64,000 bases of DNA from DAOTTI01 sp034437795 (GTDB lineage Bacteria > Chloroflexota > UBA11872 > UBA12225), in assembly GCA_034437795.1 (NCBI GenBank), contig DAOTTI010000189.1, forward strand, positions 21,195 through 85,194, given 5' to 3'. Positions within the stretch are counted from its first letter, which is position 1. Each line of letters starts with the position of its first letter. The translations under genes were made by a program, and so were the position numbers. Below, one piece after another: positions 44,073 to 53,170 of this stretch. The notes beneath the pieces were generated by a model. The model saw nothing but the letters and a program-made list of their open reading frames with translations, ran no database searches and was not told where the DNA came from.

Positions 44073-44744
44073 CTACGCCCGGCCATCAGGCGGGCGTCCG
44101 TCGGTCTGACCGTGGCTCTCGACGTCGCCGTCCCAGCCCAGCCACCGGACAAACTCGGTGTGGGGGCGCCTCGGTTTCTCCGGCAGCGTCGCCTGCGGAT
44201 CGGGGTACCCCACATAGATGAAGCCGACGAGCTGCGCCTCCGGCGGCAGGCCCAGGAAGCGCTTGGCGTGCTGCGACTCTGTGCCGTTGGAGCGCCAGTA
44301 GGCGGCCAGGCCCATGGCATGGGCGGCGATGAGGATGCTCTGCATCGCGGCCGCGGTAGCCGCCAGATCCTCCCAGGGTGGCACGTGCGGGTGAGCCCCC
44401 GGGACGGCCGCCACAACGATCACGACGGGCGCCCGCGTGAAGGAGAGCGGGACATGCTTGCGGCGCTGCGCCTCGGCCTCAGGGGTGGGCGCCGGCCAGC
44501 GCCGCAAGCCCTCGTCCATGATCACCTCACCCAGGCGCAGGCGCGCCTCACCCCGCAGGACGAAGAAGCGCCACGGCTGCGTCAGGTAGTGGTTGGGGGC
44601 ATGAGTGGCCGCCTCCAGTAGCGTGTCAATCACCGCCCGGGGCGGCTCCCTGTCCGGCAGCACGTGCGGCTGGCTGCGGCGGGTGCGGATGACGTGCAGG
44701 ACGGTTTCGGCGACCGTGGCGGGAAGGGCAGGTAGGGTCGTCAT
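44073..44744 (-). CDS. Nitroreductase family flavoprotein
   Basis: The 223-residue protein has the nitroreductase layout: VIRTRRSQPHVLP (FMN phosphate-binding Arg), ATHAPNHYLTQPWRFFVL, AAAMQSILIAAHAMGLAAYW and FLGLPPEAQLVGFIYVGYP. Enzymes of this fold use FMN and NAD(P)H to reduce nitro groups, quinones or other substrates. The last 25 residues are polar and non-conserved. The start at 44744 is 20 bases from the GTATAC operator at 44764-44777, so it probably heads a unit with the sulfatase and the barrel hydrolase. Role in that unit is unclear. Confidence 0.88.
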   Translation of the reverse strand: MTTLPALPATVAETVLHVIRTRRSQPHVLPDREPPRAVIDTLLEAATHAPNHYLTQPWRFFVLRGEARLRLGEVIMDEGLRRWPAPTPEAEAQRRKHVPLSFTRAPVVIVVAAVPGAHPHVPPWEDLAATAAAMQSILIAAHAMGLAAYWRSNGTESQHAKRFLGLPPEAQLVGFIYVGYPDPQATLPEKPRRPHTEFVRWLGWDGDVESHGQTDGRPPDGRA

Positions 44745-44763
44745 AGGCAAGAAGACACGCACG

Positions 44764-44777
44764 GATTGTATACGATC
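44764..44777. promoter_or_regulatory. GntR-type operator, site 2
   Basis: GATTGTATACGATC, 12 of 14 bases symmetric, followed by GACGTCTCGTC. It lies 20 bases upstream of the nitroreductase-sulfatase-hydrolase unit on the minus strand and faces the binding-protein operon on the plus strand. Confidence 0.6.
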
Positions 44778-44982
44778 GACGTCTCGTCGGGCGCCGCACC
44801 GGTCGAGCTGCATCCCCTGCTGCCAAGTGCCGGCATGACGCCGCCCAATGGCCCTCCCTCGGCCCCGGCCGCTCCGGCACGGTCCGCTGCAGCCACTCGC
44901 CGCGGCGGACTGCCCACGCGCCCCCACCGCTCGCTGGCCCGCCGCTCCGGTACTACCCGTTGCACTCTTGTGTCGCGGCGGC

Positions 44983-44996
44983 GCATTGTATACCAT
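44983..44996. promoter_or_regulatory. GntR-type operator, site 3
   Basis: CATTGTATACCATC followed by GACG, about 145 bases before the binding-protein start at 45140 and 206 bases from site 2. Two sites in one divergent intergenic region would allow looping or separate control of the two operons. The remaining bases of this 395-base gap hold no gene. Confidence 0.6.
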
Positions 44997-45139
44997 CGAC
45001 GATGTGGCTGGCCTCGCGCGCCTCCGCACCGGCCGGCATACGGCACATGTGCGATAAGCGCCAGACCGGCGGGCCAGCCGTACCCTCTACCGCTCTACTG
45101 GCAACGATGAAGAGCGATCATGGCAACGGGAGGTACACC

Positions 45140-46492
45140 ATGGGACAGCCAGTCGTACAGCGCACCAGGCGGGCGCTGCTTGGCGAGGGCGCTCTCCTTC
45201 TCGGGGCGGCCCTGGTCGCCTGCGTCCCGGGCCAGGCCGGCCCGGCCAGGAAGGAGCCGGAAGGGGCCGCCACCATCAACATCCTGTACGGGGGCGGCGG
45301 CCAGGAGGTGCAGGATCTCTACGACCGTACCGCCTTCGCCACCTTCAAGCGCCGCTTCCCCGGCTCCACCATCAATCTGGACAGCAGCGGCAACCCGCTC
45401 TCCAAGGTGCTCACCCTGCACGCCGCCGGCAGCGCGCCGGACATCATCCAGGGTGGCGATACCTGGACGATCGACGTGGCGCGCCTCGGTCTCGGCATCC
45501 CCCTCGATCCGTACGTCAAGGGCTGGGATGCGCGCGCCGACTTCGTCAAGTCGTCCTGGGACTCGGGGCAGGAGGCCGGCAAGCAGTGGGGCGTGCCCCT
45601 CTTCGTTACGGCGCGTATCGTCTATCTCCGTAAGGGCGTGCTGGCCGAAGTCGGCGTCGCCAGGACCCCGGAGACCTGGGAGGATCTGGTGGATACGGCC
45701 AGGCGCTCCACCAAGGTGGACAACGACCGCGTGGTACGTCAGGGGCTCACGCCCCCAGGCGGGGGCGACGCCTGGTGGTGGTGGTTCTGGCTCCTGCAAA
45801 CGACCGGCGCCACGCTGTTCAAGGACGGCAAGGCCGGCTTCACCGCGGGAGAAGGGGAGACCACCTTGCAATTCATGAAGGACCTGCAGTCGGCGATCCT
45901 GCCCCGAGGCGCAGAGCCGTTACCCGGCGATAGCGCGGCCAACTTCACCAGCGGTACCATCGCCCACGCCTGGCTACACCTCGCCCCCTATCAGAACATC
46001 CAGAGGTCGAACCCCAAGGATTACCAGGAGATGGTGATCAGCACGCCCCAGGTGCCGGGGAACGTCGCCTACCGGCTGCCGGGCGGGCGCAAGGTCCCGC
46101 CGCTGACCTTCGTGGACAACGCGCTGCTGTTCATTAGCGCCCAGTCCAGGTATCCGGACCACGCCTGGGAATTGACCAAGCTCCTGCTGGAGCCGGAGAC
46201 GCTGCTGGAATTCGAGCGCCTGCGCGGGCGCCTGCCGCCCCGCCGGTCCATCTTCGGCCAGGGCTGGATGAAGGATGAGAAGATCCAGCAGATCGCCAGG
46301 GTCTATGAGAAGACCGGCCGCGCGCGCTTCAACCCGCCCAACTTCGACGGCGTGACCCGTATCGTCAACGAGGTCGTCTGGAGTGTGGTGCGAGATCAGA
46401 AGGTCTCGGTGCGCGACGGGGTGCTGGCCATGGCGCGCGACCTGGAGCAGCTCGCGCGTGAGGTCGCTTATACCGGCACGACCCGATGGTGA
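45140..46492 (+). CDS. ABC-type extracellular sugar-binding lipoprotein (family 1)
   Basis: The 450-residue protein has a RTRRALLGEGALLLGAALVAC signal with lipobox (Cys29). Family 1 features include INILYGGGGQEVQDLYDR, AAGSAPDIIQGGDTW, WEDLVDTARRS, WWWWFWLLQTTG and AWELTKLLLEPETL. GGGAGGTACACC precedes ATG 45140. It leads an operon with an enolase-superfamily dehydratase, a Gfo/Idh/MocA oxidoreductase and a sugar isomerase, and has operator sites upstream. The set looks like uptake plus breakdown of a sugar acid, yet no permease is present. Confidence 0.9.
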   Translation: MGQPVVQRTRRALLGEGALLLGAALVACVPGQAGPARKEPEGAATINILYGGGGQEVQDLYDRTAFATFKRRFPGSTINLDSSGNPLSKVLTLHAAGSAPDIIQGGDTWTIDVARLGLGIPLDPYVKGWDARADFVKSSWDSGQEAGKQWGVPLFVTARIVYLRKGVLAEVGVARTPETWEDLVDTARRSTKVDNDRVVRQGLTPPGGGDAWWWWFWLLQTTGATLFKDGKAGFTAGEGETTLQFMKDLQSAILPRGAEPLPGDSAANFTSGTIAHAWLHLAPYQNIQRSNPKDYQEMVISTPQVPGNVAYRLPGGRKVPPLTFVDNALLFISAQSRYPDHAWELTKLLLEPETLLEFERLRGRLPPRRSIFGQGWMKDEKIQQIARVYEKTGRARFNPPNFDGVTRIVNEVVWSVVRDQKVSVRDGVLAMARDLEQLAREVAYTGTTRW

Positions 46493-46749
46493 GACGGGGC
46501 GACCGGTGCGCCGCCGCGGTGGCCGGCGCGGCTCGCACGGAGCGCTCCGGACACTCCTCCAGCGTGAGGCGCGGCGGCCCATGAACCGGCGGGGGATCCC
46601 GGCCAGGCACGTCCGCTTTCGTGACGTGGGCGGCCAGAAGTCCTGTATCACCGTTGCTCGCGGTGAGGTGGCAAAGGACTGCGGGCCGCTGCTGTAGCAC
46701 CACCCCGCGCGGCAACGTGAAACCGAACACGTCTGAGGGAAGGAGAGCC

Positions 46750-47967
46750 ATGAGCCAGCAGGACGCAGCCATGGCCGTGCCGGCGGTACCGCTGGTGGCC
46801 TTTGATCCCGCCTCGATCCCCGACGTCACCATCCGGCGCATCACGCGCATCCGCCTCACGGCCGTGCGCCCGCGGGAGGTGGGGCGCGTGCACCGCTCCA
46901 CCTATAACCCCCAGGTGCGCGTCTGCTGGGAGGAGCCGTTCAACCTGGTAGAGACGGACAGCGGGTTCCACCCCATCGGCTGGTGCCGCGCGCCGGACGA
47001 GCAGATGCGCCGGCTGATCGGCAAGTCGCTGCGCACGCTGTTCGGGCCAGATGGTCTGGTGCGCCCGGCGTACCGCTTCGCTGGCATGCTGCTCTGGGAG
47101 GTGCTGGGCCAGGCCCTGGGACAGCCGGTGTACGTCTTGCTCGGCGCCCGCGGCCCGGCCGACGTGCTGACCTACGACAGCTCCATCTACCCGTCGGACA
47201 TGAACGCCGCCGACCCGGCCGCCGGCGACCGCTACCTGATCGATAGCCTCCGCTCTGGCCTGAGCCAGGGACACAAGCACTTCAAACTCAAGATCGGGCG
47301 CGGGGGCCGCTACCCCGACCTCGTCACTCGTGAAGCCGGCCTGGCGCGGGACATCCATATCACGTGGCACGCCCGCGAGTACCTTGGCCCCGACAGTGCC
47401 ATTCTGGTAGACGCCAATAACGAATACACACTGGAGGAAGCCCAGCGCTACCTCACCGAGGTAGCCGGCGCGCGGATCGGCTGGATCGAGGAGCCGTTCC
47501 CGGAGAGCATGGAGCAGACCGGCGCGCTCAAGCACTTCATTCTGGAGCGCGGGCTGGATGTGGCCATTGCCGACGGCGAAGGAGGCTGGGCGGAGCGCCC
47601 GGCTGAGAGCGCGGCGCTGCTCGAACAGCTCGTCACCGCACGGGTCCTGGACGTGGTGCAGCGTCCCCTGCGCGCCTACGGCTTCAACGAGTGGCTGGAA
47701 TTGCTGCCTCTGCTGGCCCGCTCCGGCGCCAGGGCGGCACCGCACAACTGGGGCGGCTACGTCGTGCAGTTCCACGCGGCCCACCTGGCGCGGGGCACGG
47801 GCCTGTGCACGTACCTGGAAACGGACATCATGGTCAACCCCGACGTCGACGCCACCGGCTTTGTCCGCCGCAACGGTCTCCTGAGCGTGCCCGACACCCC
47901 CGGCTTCGGCTGGCGCATCGACCCGGATCTGTTCAAATGGAAGGAGCCGGTCGGCGTGTGGGACTAG
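46750..47967 (+). CDS. Enolase-superfamily (mandelate racemase group) sugar-acid dehydratase
   Basis: The 405-residue protein has HFKLKIGRGG (KxK acid/base), LVDANNEYTLEEA, WIEEPFPE and IADGEGGWAE as metal ligands, and APHNWGGYVVQF with the opposite His. These are full mandelate-racemase-group elements. The reaction is probably dehydration or epimerisation of an aldonic/uronic acid. AAGGAGAGCC precedes ATG 46750. It is 257 bases after the binding-protein gene (that gap holds nothing recognisable) and before a Gfo/Idh/MocA enzyme and an isomerase. The last 100 residues include DTPGFGWRIDPDLFKWKEP, a common C-terminus. Confidence 0.9.
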   Translation: MSQQDAAMAVPAVPLVAFDPASIPDVTIRRITRIRLTAVRPREVGRVHRSTYNPQVRVCWEEPFNLVETDSGFHPIGWCRAPDEQMRRLIGKSLRTLFGPDGLVRPAYRFAGMLLWEVLGQALGQPVYVLLGARGPADVLTYDSSIYPSDMNAADPAAGDRYLIDSLRSGLSQGHKHFKLKIGRGGRYPDLVTREAGLARDIHITWHAREYLGPDSAILVDANNEYTLEEAQRYLTEVAGARIGWIEEPFPESMEQTGALKHFILERGLDVAIADGEGGWAERPAESAALLEQLVTARVLDVVQRPLRAYGFNEWLELLPLLARSGARAAPHNWGGYVVQFHAAHLARGTGLCTYLETDIMVNPDVDATGFVRRNGLLSVPDTPGFGWRIDPDLFKWKEPVGVWD

Positions 47968-48237
47968 CGCGGACTGTTCACAGCCGGCGAGCGGTTCCTT
48001 CTCCCTCTGGGAGAGGGGTAGGGTCCAGTGCAGCCGGCTCTGCTGTGCCAGCAGGCTCCCTCTTCCACAGGGAGAGGGGTAGGGGCCTCAGGGCGGGGCA
48101 GACCTGGCGCGGTCCACTTTCTCTCCCAGGGGGGAGAGGGCTCAGGTAAGGGCTCTGCTGTAAATAGTCCGGGCCGGATGGGCTGGTGGCGTGGACGGGC
48201 ACGGACGGAGGTTGACGGGAGTCAAGGAGAGAGCATC
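47968..48237. repeat. Intergenic dispersed palindromic repeats (three units)
   Basis: Three units of the CCCTCTGGGAGAGGGGTAGGG type at about 48002-48025, 48060-48085 and 48120-48150, each a short GC hairpin. They lie inside an apparent operon between the dehydratase and the oxidoreductase, where they could attenuate transcription or stabilise mRNA ends. No gene. Confidence 0.5.
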
Positions 48238-49542
48238 ATGAAGCGAACCGACGGCATCCTGCGCATTGGCGTGCTCGGCTGCGGACGGATCTTCAACAGC
48301 GCCCATCGCTTCGCCTACGTGCGCACCCTGGGGCTGGGCCATCTGGTGGCGTTCTATGACCCCAACACCGAACGAGCCGAGCGGACGTGTGCCCAGTTCC
48401 GCACCATGCTGGAGGAGGTCCTGCAGGACGGCTCACTGGCGCCGGCGCAACGGGCGGCCGCCGAGCAAAACCTGAAGGAGCTGCACGTCTACCCCAGCAG
48501 CGCGGCGCTCCTGGAGGCCGTGGACATCGTGGACGTGTGCACCACGCCCCTGGCGCGGCTCGGCTGCGTCGTTGAAGCAGCGCAGGCGGGAGTCCACGCC
48601 ATGGTGGAGAAGCCGAGCGCGCGCACCTGGCTGGAAGCAGAGCGGATGCGCGAGGTCACCGAGCGCTACGGCGTGCTCTTCCAGCTCAACGACGACAATC
48701 TCTGGGACACGCGCTATGGCCAGGTGCGCCGCCTGCTGGAGAGCGGCGCCATCGGCGCGGTGCAGACGATCTGGCTCACCCGCGGCTCGCAGCCGAACGC
48801 CACCACGGTGCTCAAGTGGCAGGCGGACGCCCGCGTCGCCGGCGGCGGGGCGGTGATGGATTACGGCTCGCACGGGATCGCCACAGTCTGGTATCTGCTG
48901 GGGATGGAAGCGTGCGCCCGCCCCGTGCGCGTGGAGAGCCTGGGGATGGCCGTGCGCCAGCGTCAGCGCACGCTGGAAGGCGATCCGGTGGAGATCCAGG
49001 TGGAGGACGACGCCCACCTCAAGATCCTGTTTGAGCATCCACAGACCGGCGCCTGGACCACTGTGTTCCTGGAGGCGTCCTGGTCGGGGAACGAGCTGGG
49101 CTGCGTCGAGCACCCGTACAACCAGTGGCTCCGCATCGAAGGAAGCCAGGGCATCCTCACCAGCTTCCGAGACGCGAGCGGTAACGAGTTCTTCCGCGTC
49201 CAGCATTGGGCCCACTCCGCCATTCCGGAGCGGGCGGTCGGGAAGCAGGAAGTCTACGCGGTTGAGAAGGACGATCGCGCCAAGGCCAACTTCGACCGCG
49301 GCATCACGGACTTCATCACCCGCGTCTTGCGGCGCCAGCCGCCGCTCGCCGGCGCCGCCTTCGCCGCCGACGTGATCGCCACGGCCGGGGCGGCCTACCT
49401 GAGCAACCTGCGGGGCGGCCGTGCCGTCACGCTGGATGAATTCAAGGCCTACGCGCTGGACCTACGGGCGCGGTGCGCCGACGAGCGCGCTGCGGAGGAG
49501 GTGCTGATCAGCGAGCTCATGGCGCCGTTCCGGACCAGCTAA
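48238..49542 (+). CDS. Gfo/Idh/MocA family NAD(P)-dependent oxidoreductase
   Basis: The 434-residue protein has LRIGVLGCGRIFNSAHRFAY (dinucleotide loop), VDVCTTPLARLGCV, HAMVEKPSARTW (the EKP motif) and GGGAVMDYGSHGIATVWYLLG for the substrate-domain His/Asp. It probably oxidises or epimerises a sugar or sugar acid. GAGTCAAGGAGAGAGCATC precedes the ATG. It belongs to the binding protein/dehydratase/isomerase run. An insert of about 25 residues (about 70-95) before the Rossmann motif LLEAVDIVDV is larger than usual. Confidence 0.9.
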   Translation: MKRTDGILRIGVLGCGRIFNSAHRFAYVRTLGLGHLVAFYDPNTERAERTCAQFRTMLEEVLQDGSLAPAQRAAAEQNLKELHVYPSSAALLEAVDIVDVCTTPLARLGCVVEAAQAGVHAMVEKPSARTWLEAERMREVTERYGVLFQLNDDNLWDTRYGQVRRLLESGAIGAVQTIWLTRGSQPNATTVLKWQADARVAGGGAVMDYGSHGIATVWYLLGMEACARPVRVESLGMAVRQRQRTLEGDPVEIQVEDDAHLKILFEHPQTGAWTTVFLEASWSGNELGCVEHPYNQWLRIEGSQGILTSFRDASGNEFFRVQHWAHSAIPERAVGKQEVYAVEKDDRAKANFDRGITDFITRVLRRQPPLAGAAFAADVIATAGAAYLSNLRGGRAVTLDEFKAYALDLRARCADERAAEEVLISELMAPFRTS

Positions 49543-49743
49543 GCCAGGTTCACAGCGCAACGTTCACGGCGCAACGCAAGGAAGCCAGCCGGCGCCGGCC
49601 CGGCTGCGGAAAGCGATCCGGCCTGCGTCCGCCCCTACTGCACCTGTCGCGCGGTGTCGGCACGCTGCCATCTGCCGGCCCTGAGGAGCGCCCTTGAGGA
49701 GCGCCGTAGCGCCTGAGGACGAGGAATGAACGAGGAGCAACCG

Positions 49744-50682
49744 ATGAAAGTTGGGCTGTACACCATCAGTCTTTCCGGCGGCTACTACGATGGCCCGCCG
49801 GTGCCGCTGCTGGAGATCATCCGGCAGGCACGGGACTGGGGCTACGAGGGCATCGAGCTCGAGGCCAAACGTCCCCACGGCAACCCGATGGACCTCGACG
49901 AGCGCCAGCGCCGCGAGATCGTCCAGGAAGCGCGGCAGGCGGGGGTCGAGCTCTGCGCCGTGGCCTCCTATAACGACTTCTCCAGCCCCATCGAAGAGCA
50001 CCGCCAGAACGAGCTGCTGATGGTGCGCGAGCAGATCCGGCTGGCCGCCGACCTCGGCGCGCCGCTGCTACGCGTCTTTGCCGCCTGGTCGGGGGTGACG
50101 CGACGGGACGGCAAGATCACGTATGACCTGGCCCGTTACAACATCGATCACCGCTTCCCCGGCACGACCCAGCTGGAGCGCTGGACCTTCGTGCGTGACA
50201 CGCTGGCCGAGGCCTGCCGGATCGCCGAGGCGCACGGGATCACGCTGGCGCTGCAAAATCACGAGCCGATCATCCACAGCCACGAGGACGTGCTGGACTT
50301 CATCGACGAGATCGGTTCCCCAGCGCTCAAGGTCTGCCTCGACTTTCCCATCATGAAGGATAAGTCCGACGAAGCCGTGCGCCGCGCAGTGCGCGAGGTC
50401 GGGCCGCTGATGGTGCATTCCCACTTCGGCGGCGAGTACGACGAGAGTCCGGACGGGCCGGGTGGCGTTCCCGTGCCGCGCCGCGTGGGGCGTCGCGGGC
50501 CGCCGCCGGCCAGCTATGCCACCTTCTTAGGTGAGATCAAGGCCCAGGGCTACCGTGGGTACCTCTGCTATGAGCTATGCCACCCCTGCCTGATCGGCCA
50601 CCGGCACTTCGGCCTGGATGAGGCGTTCAACCAGGTCCGACGCGCCGCCCGCTTCATGCGCCATGCCATCGACCTCCCCTAG
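49744..50682 (+). CDS. Sugar phosphate isomerase/epimerase-like (AP endonuclease 2 family barrel) protein
   Basis: The 312-residue TIM barrel begins MKVGLYTISLSGG and shows YEGIELEA, LALQNHEPIIHSHEDVL with a metal His/Glu region, LKVCLDFPIM, LMVHSHFGGEY with ligand His residues, and YLCYELCHP with the late Glu/His. The xylose isomerase-like barrel binds a divalent metal and isomerises or epimerises ketoses. GAGGAGCAACCG precedes the start chosen; an alternative start is 49726. It ends the sugar-acid operon. Confidence 0.88.
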   Translation: MKVGLYTISLSGGYYDGPPVPLLEIIRQARDWGYEGIELEAKRPHGNPMDLDERQRREIVQEARQAGVELCAVASYNDFSSPIEEHRQNELLMVREQIRLAADLGAPLLRVFAAWSGVTRRDGKITYDLARYNIDHRFPGTTQLERWTFVRDTLAEACRIAEAHGITLALQNHEPIIHSHEDVLDFIDEIGSPALKVCLDFPIMKDKSDEAVRRAVREVGPLMVHSHFGGEYDESPDGPGGVPVPRRVGRRGPPPASYATFLGEIKAQGYRGYLCYELCHPCLIGHRHFGLDEAFNQVRRAARFMRHAIDLP

Positions 50683-50689
50683 TTGCATA

Positions 50690-50838
50690 GGCGCTCGCCA
50701 TCTCCGTCTCCGGCGCGGCGCCACGCGGCAGCAGCTCGAAGATGTCGAAACCGTGTGCCCCCAGCGACAGCCGCAGCGTCGGGCCATCAAGCCGTCTCGT
50801 CTCGCCGGGGACGTCGCGGATGTCAATGTGCAGCTAGC
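50690..50838 (-). pseudogene. C-terminal fragment of a lost glycosidase-like gene
   Basis: On the minus strand about 48 codons read HIDIRDVPGETRRLDGPTLR, SLGAHGFDIFELLP and then polar residues. The beta-rich pattern is like the C-terminal sandwich of glycoside hydrolases. It is preceded by an in-frame TAG and has no start of its own, so it looks like the decayed end of a deleted gene. Family assignment is a guess. Confidence 0.35.
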
Positions 50839-51072
50839 TGGATGCCGTCATCCTTGAAGCGGTCATCACGCCTCGCCGTCCCTGCGCCGGCGGACGAGGG
50901 CCGGCCGATGGATCTGCTCCAGCCGCCACCGGTCGGATACGCCCTTGGAACTCCCTGCGCCGGTGGACGAGGGCCGGCCGATGGATCCCCGCTGCTGGAG
51001 CCAGCCGGCTTTCCCATCCTCAGGCGCCGCCGTTGCCGCTGCGCATCGCGGATCCCTTGACACTCATGTGCA
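50839..51072. repeat. Intergenic direct repeat before a binding-protein gene
   Basis: The block GACGAGGGCCGGCCGATGGAT occurs in two copies, near 50893 and 50967 (shown here with one base removed at the end would be 20), each following GCGCCGG and about 74 bases apart. No gene is seen. Confidence 0.4.
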
Positions 51073-51086
51073 GATGATATACCGTA
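51073..51086. promoter_or_regulatory. GntR-type operator, site 4 (degenerate)
   Basis: GATGATATACCGTA followed by GACGAC, 71 bases upstream of the binding-protein gene at 51158. It is the least symmetric of the six sites but keeps the TATAC core and the trailing GAC. Confidence 0.45.
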
Positions 51087-51157
51087 GACGACAGGCAACG
51101 ATGCCATGGCGGCCAGGTGGCCGCGTCACCACAGCAAGCGTGAGGAGGGGAAGTGCC

Positions 51158-52525
51158 ATGACCCGTACCCCGACCACCAGGCGCGCCCTGATCAGCGGCG
51201 CCGTACTCCTGAGTAGCGGGCTGGCCGCCGCCTGTGGCCAGTTCGGCCAGCGGGAAGTGACCCCGCCGACCGCCCGGCGGACACCTACCCCGCTCCTGGC
51301 CTGGGTGGGGCCGCCGGTGGACACGATCGGCCCCGGCGCAGACTTCTGGAAGACCACGGAGGCCCTGCTCAGGACCGAGCACCCCGAGATCCTGCTGGAT
51401 CGTAACCGGCCGGCGATCCCCGAAAACCAGACCTTCGACGACATGCTGATCGCCAACTTTGCCGCCGGCAGTGGCCCCGACGTCTGGGAGGGGGACGTCA
51501 CGCCCTGGCGCCAGGAAGTGAAGGTCAAGCTGGGCATCCCTCTCGCCCTGGAGAGCTACTACGCGCGCCTGCCTAACCTCAAGAGGATCTTCGGCTGGAT
51601 GAAGGAGCAGGCCCGCATCCAGGGCAAGCTCTACGGCGTGCCCCACGAGGTGGAGTTCATTGCCGTCTTCTACAACAAGCGCGTGTTCGCCGCGGCCAAC
51701 GTCAAGCCGGGCAGGACCTGGGAGGAGTTCCTCAAGACGGGCGAGACCCTCAAGGCCCAAGGTATCCAACCGCTCAACCAGCGGGCAGCGCCGAACATGG
51801 GGCACCTCTGGAGCCTGACCCTGGCAGCCATCGCCGGCCGGCAAGGGGTCGACGACATTGTGGCTGGCAAGGCGCGGTGGGACGGCACCGCCCCGGTGCT
51901 GGCCGGCGAAACGCTGGTCGATCTGCAACGGCGGGGGATCCTGCCCCGCTATGCAAGCATCGTGGGCAACCAGCCGTTCGCCGAGTTCCCGATGGGCGAT
52001 TCGTTCTTCGAGGGCAAGGTCGCCCAGTGGGTTACCGGCACCTGGAGCATCGCCGGTTTCGAGAAGCAGAAAGTGGACAGAGGGGGGCTCTTCGACTACG
52101 ATTTTTATGCCTTGCCCTCGCCCAACAATAGCCGCAAGCCCGAACTCGCGGGCAGCGCTGGCGGTGGCTTCTCGATCTGGGCCAAGAGTAAGGTCCCCGA
52201 CGTGGCAGCCACGTTCATCGACTGGCTCTACAGCCCGCCGGTGCAGCGGGCCTGGATCGAGATCCTGTTCCAGGTGCCCCCGGTCCCCTTCAAGATTGAG
52301 GACTACAAGCTCTCTGACGGTGAACGGCGGGCGCTGGCACTGATCCACGACTACGAGAAGCTGGGGTTCGGCTGGAACGTGGACGTGATCATGCCGGTGG
52401 AGATGCACCGCGAGTTCTGGCCCCTGCTGAGCGAGGTAATGCTCGGGAAGAAGACGCCGCGGGAGATGATGACGCGCCTCCAGCAGCTCTGGGAGACGGA
52501 GCAGGCCAAGCTCAAGGCGCGCTAA
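51158..52525 (+). CDS. ABC-type extracellular sugar-binding lipoprotein (family 1)
   Basis: The 455-residue protein has TRRALISGAVLLSSGLAAAC with a lipobox Cys26. Features include ANFAAGSGPDVWEGD, YGVPHEVEFIAVFYNKRVFA, WEEFLKTGETLKAQGIQPLN, QWVTGTWSIAGFEKQ and AATFIDWLYSPPVQRAW, typical of family 1 proteins. GAGGAGGGGAAGTGCC precedes ATG 51158. Its TAA shares three bases with the TAG of the convergent VOC gene. No permease or ATPase is encoded beside it. Confidence 0.9.
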   Translation: MTRTPTTRRALISGAVLLSSGLAAACGQFGQREVTPPTARRTPTPLLAWVGPPVDTIGPGADFWKTTEALLRTEHPEILLDRNRPAIPENQTFDDMLIANFAAGSGPDVWEGDVTPWRQEVKVKLGIPLALESYYARLPNLKRIFGWMKEQARIQGKLYGVPHEVEFIAVFYNKRVFAAANVKPGRTWEEFLKTGETLKAQGIQPLNQRAAPNMGHLWSLTLAAIAGRQGVDDIVAGKARWDGTAPVLAGETLVDLQRRGILPRYASIVGNQPFAEFPMGDSFFEGKVAQWVTGTWSIAGFEKQKVDRGGLFDYDFYALPSPNNSRKPELAGSAGGGFSIWAKSKVPDVAATFIDWLYSPPVQRAWIEILFQVPPVPFKIEDYKLSDGERRALALIHDYEKLGFGWNVDVIMPVEMHREFWPLLSEVMLGKKTPREMMTRLQQLWETEQAKLKAR

Positions 52526-52965
52526 CCGGGCGGCTGGAGCAGCTCGATCGTGATGCCGTCGGGGTCACGGAGATAGACGGCGTAGCCGCCTTTGTTCACG
52601 CCCTGCGTGATGGCTATCGGCGCGGAGACGAAGCGCACGCCCCGCTGGCGCAGGCGGGCGTGAACGGCCGGCAGGTCGTCGACCAGAAAGCAGACGTGAG
52701 CGCAGCCGGGCCGGTTGGTGGCCAGCGGCAGGGGGTCTCCCGCCTGCGTCTGGTACTGGATCAGCTCCAGGATGTGGCCATTCCCAGGGAGCGTCAGGAA
52801 GACGATACGGAAGCGCTCGCCAGGGAAGCCGGTCACCTGCGCCGGATAGTCCGCCTCCGGCTGCATGTCGGCCAGTACCGTCAGACCGAGCAGGTCGCGG
52901 TAAAAGGCCAGCGAGCGCTCCATGTCGCCCACGGTGAAGCTGCTGTGGTGGAAGCCTCGCAGCAT
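52522..52965 (-). CDS. VOC (glyoxalase/dioxygenase) superfamily protein
   Basis: The 147-residue protein has two beta-alpha-beta-beta-beta halves: GFHHSSFTVGDMERSLAFYR, ILELIQYQTQAG, then GCAHVCFLVDDLPAVHARLR and DPDGITIELLQPPG. Metal ligands His5/6, Glu in ILELIQ, His in CAHVCF and Glu in ITIELL are in place. Lyase, epimerase or dioxygenase activity is possible. The frame continues upstream to 53157 through a repetitive Gly/Arg/Thr linker with its own GGGGACC site; I prefer 52965, but an N-terminally extended form cannot be excluded. Last gene of the SDR-MBL-E1 run. Confidence 0.85.
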   Translation of the reverse strand: MLRGFHHSSFTVGDMERSLAFYRDLLGLTVLADMQPEADYPAQVTGFPGERFRIVFLTLPGNGHILELIQYQTQAGDPLPLATNRPGCAHVCFLVDDLPAVHARLRQRGVRFVSAPIAITQGVNKGGYAVYLRDPDGITIELLQPPG

Positions 52966-53170
52966 GCTCCCGGTGCCCTCCCCCTCGGGGCGCGTTCGCA
53001 GCACGCTGCTGGTGCCCCCTCCCCGCAGGCGACCTCGGGGCACGGCCCCAGTGCGTCCTCGCGGGCGAGTGCGCGGCCTGGTCCCCGTGCCTCCGTCTCG
53101 TAGGTGAGCGCGCGCCACCCCTGTGGCGTCTCCTCCCTGCTGATCCGCGCGCGCCATGGTGCTGGTCCCC

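Noticed and set aside
52966..53157. Long N-terminal extension of the VOC protein
   Set aside because: The extension is a decayed Gly/Arg/Thr repeat; the family N-terminus begins at 52965 with its own ribosome-binding site. Not fully excluded.
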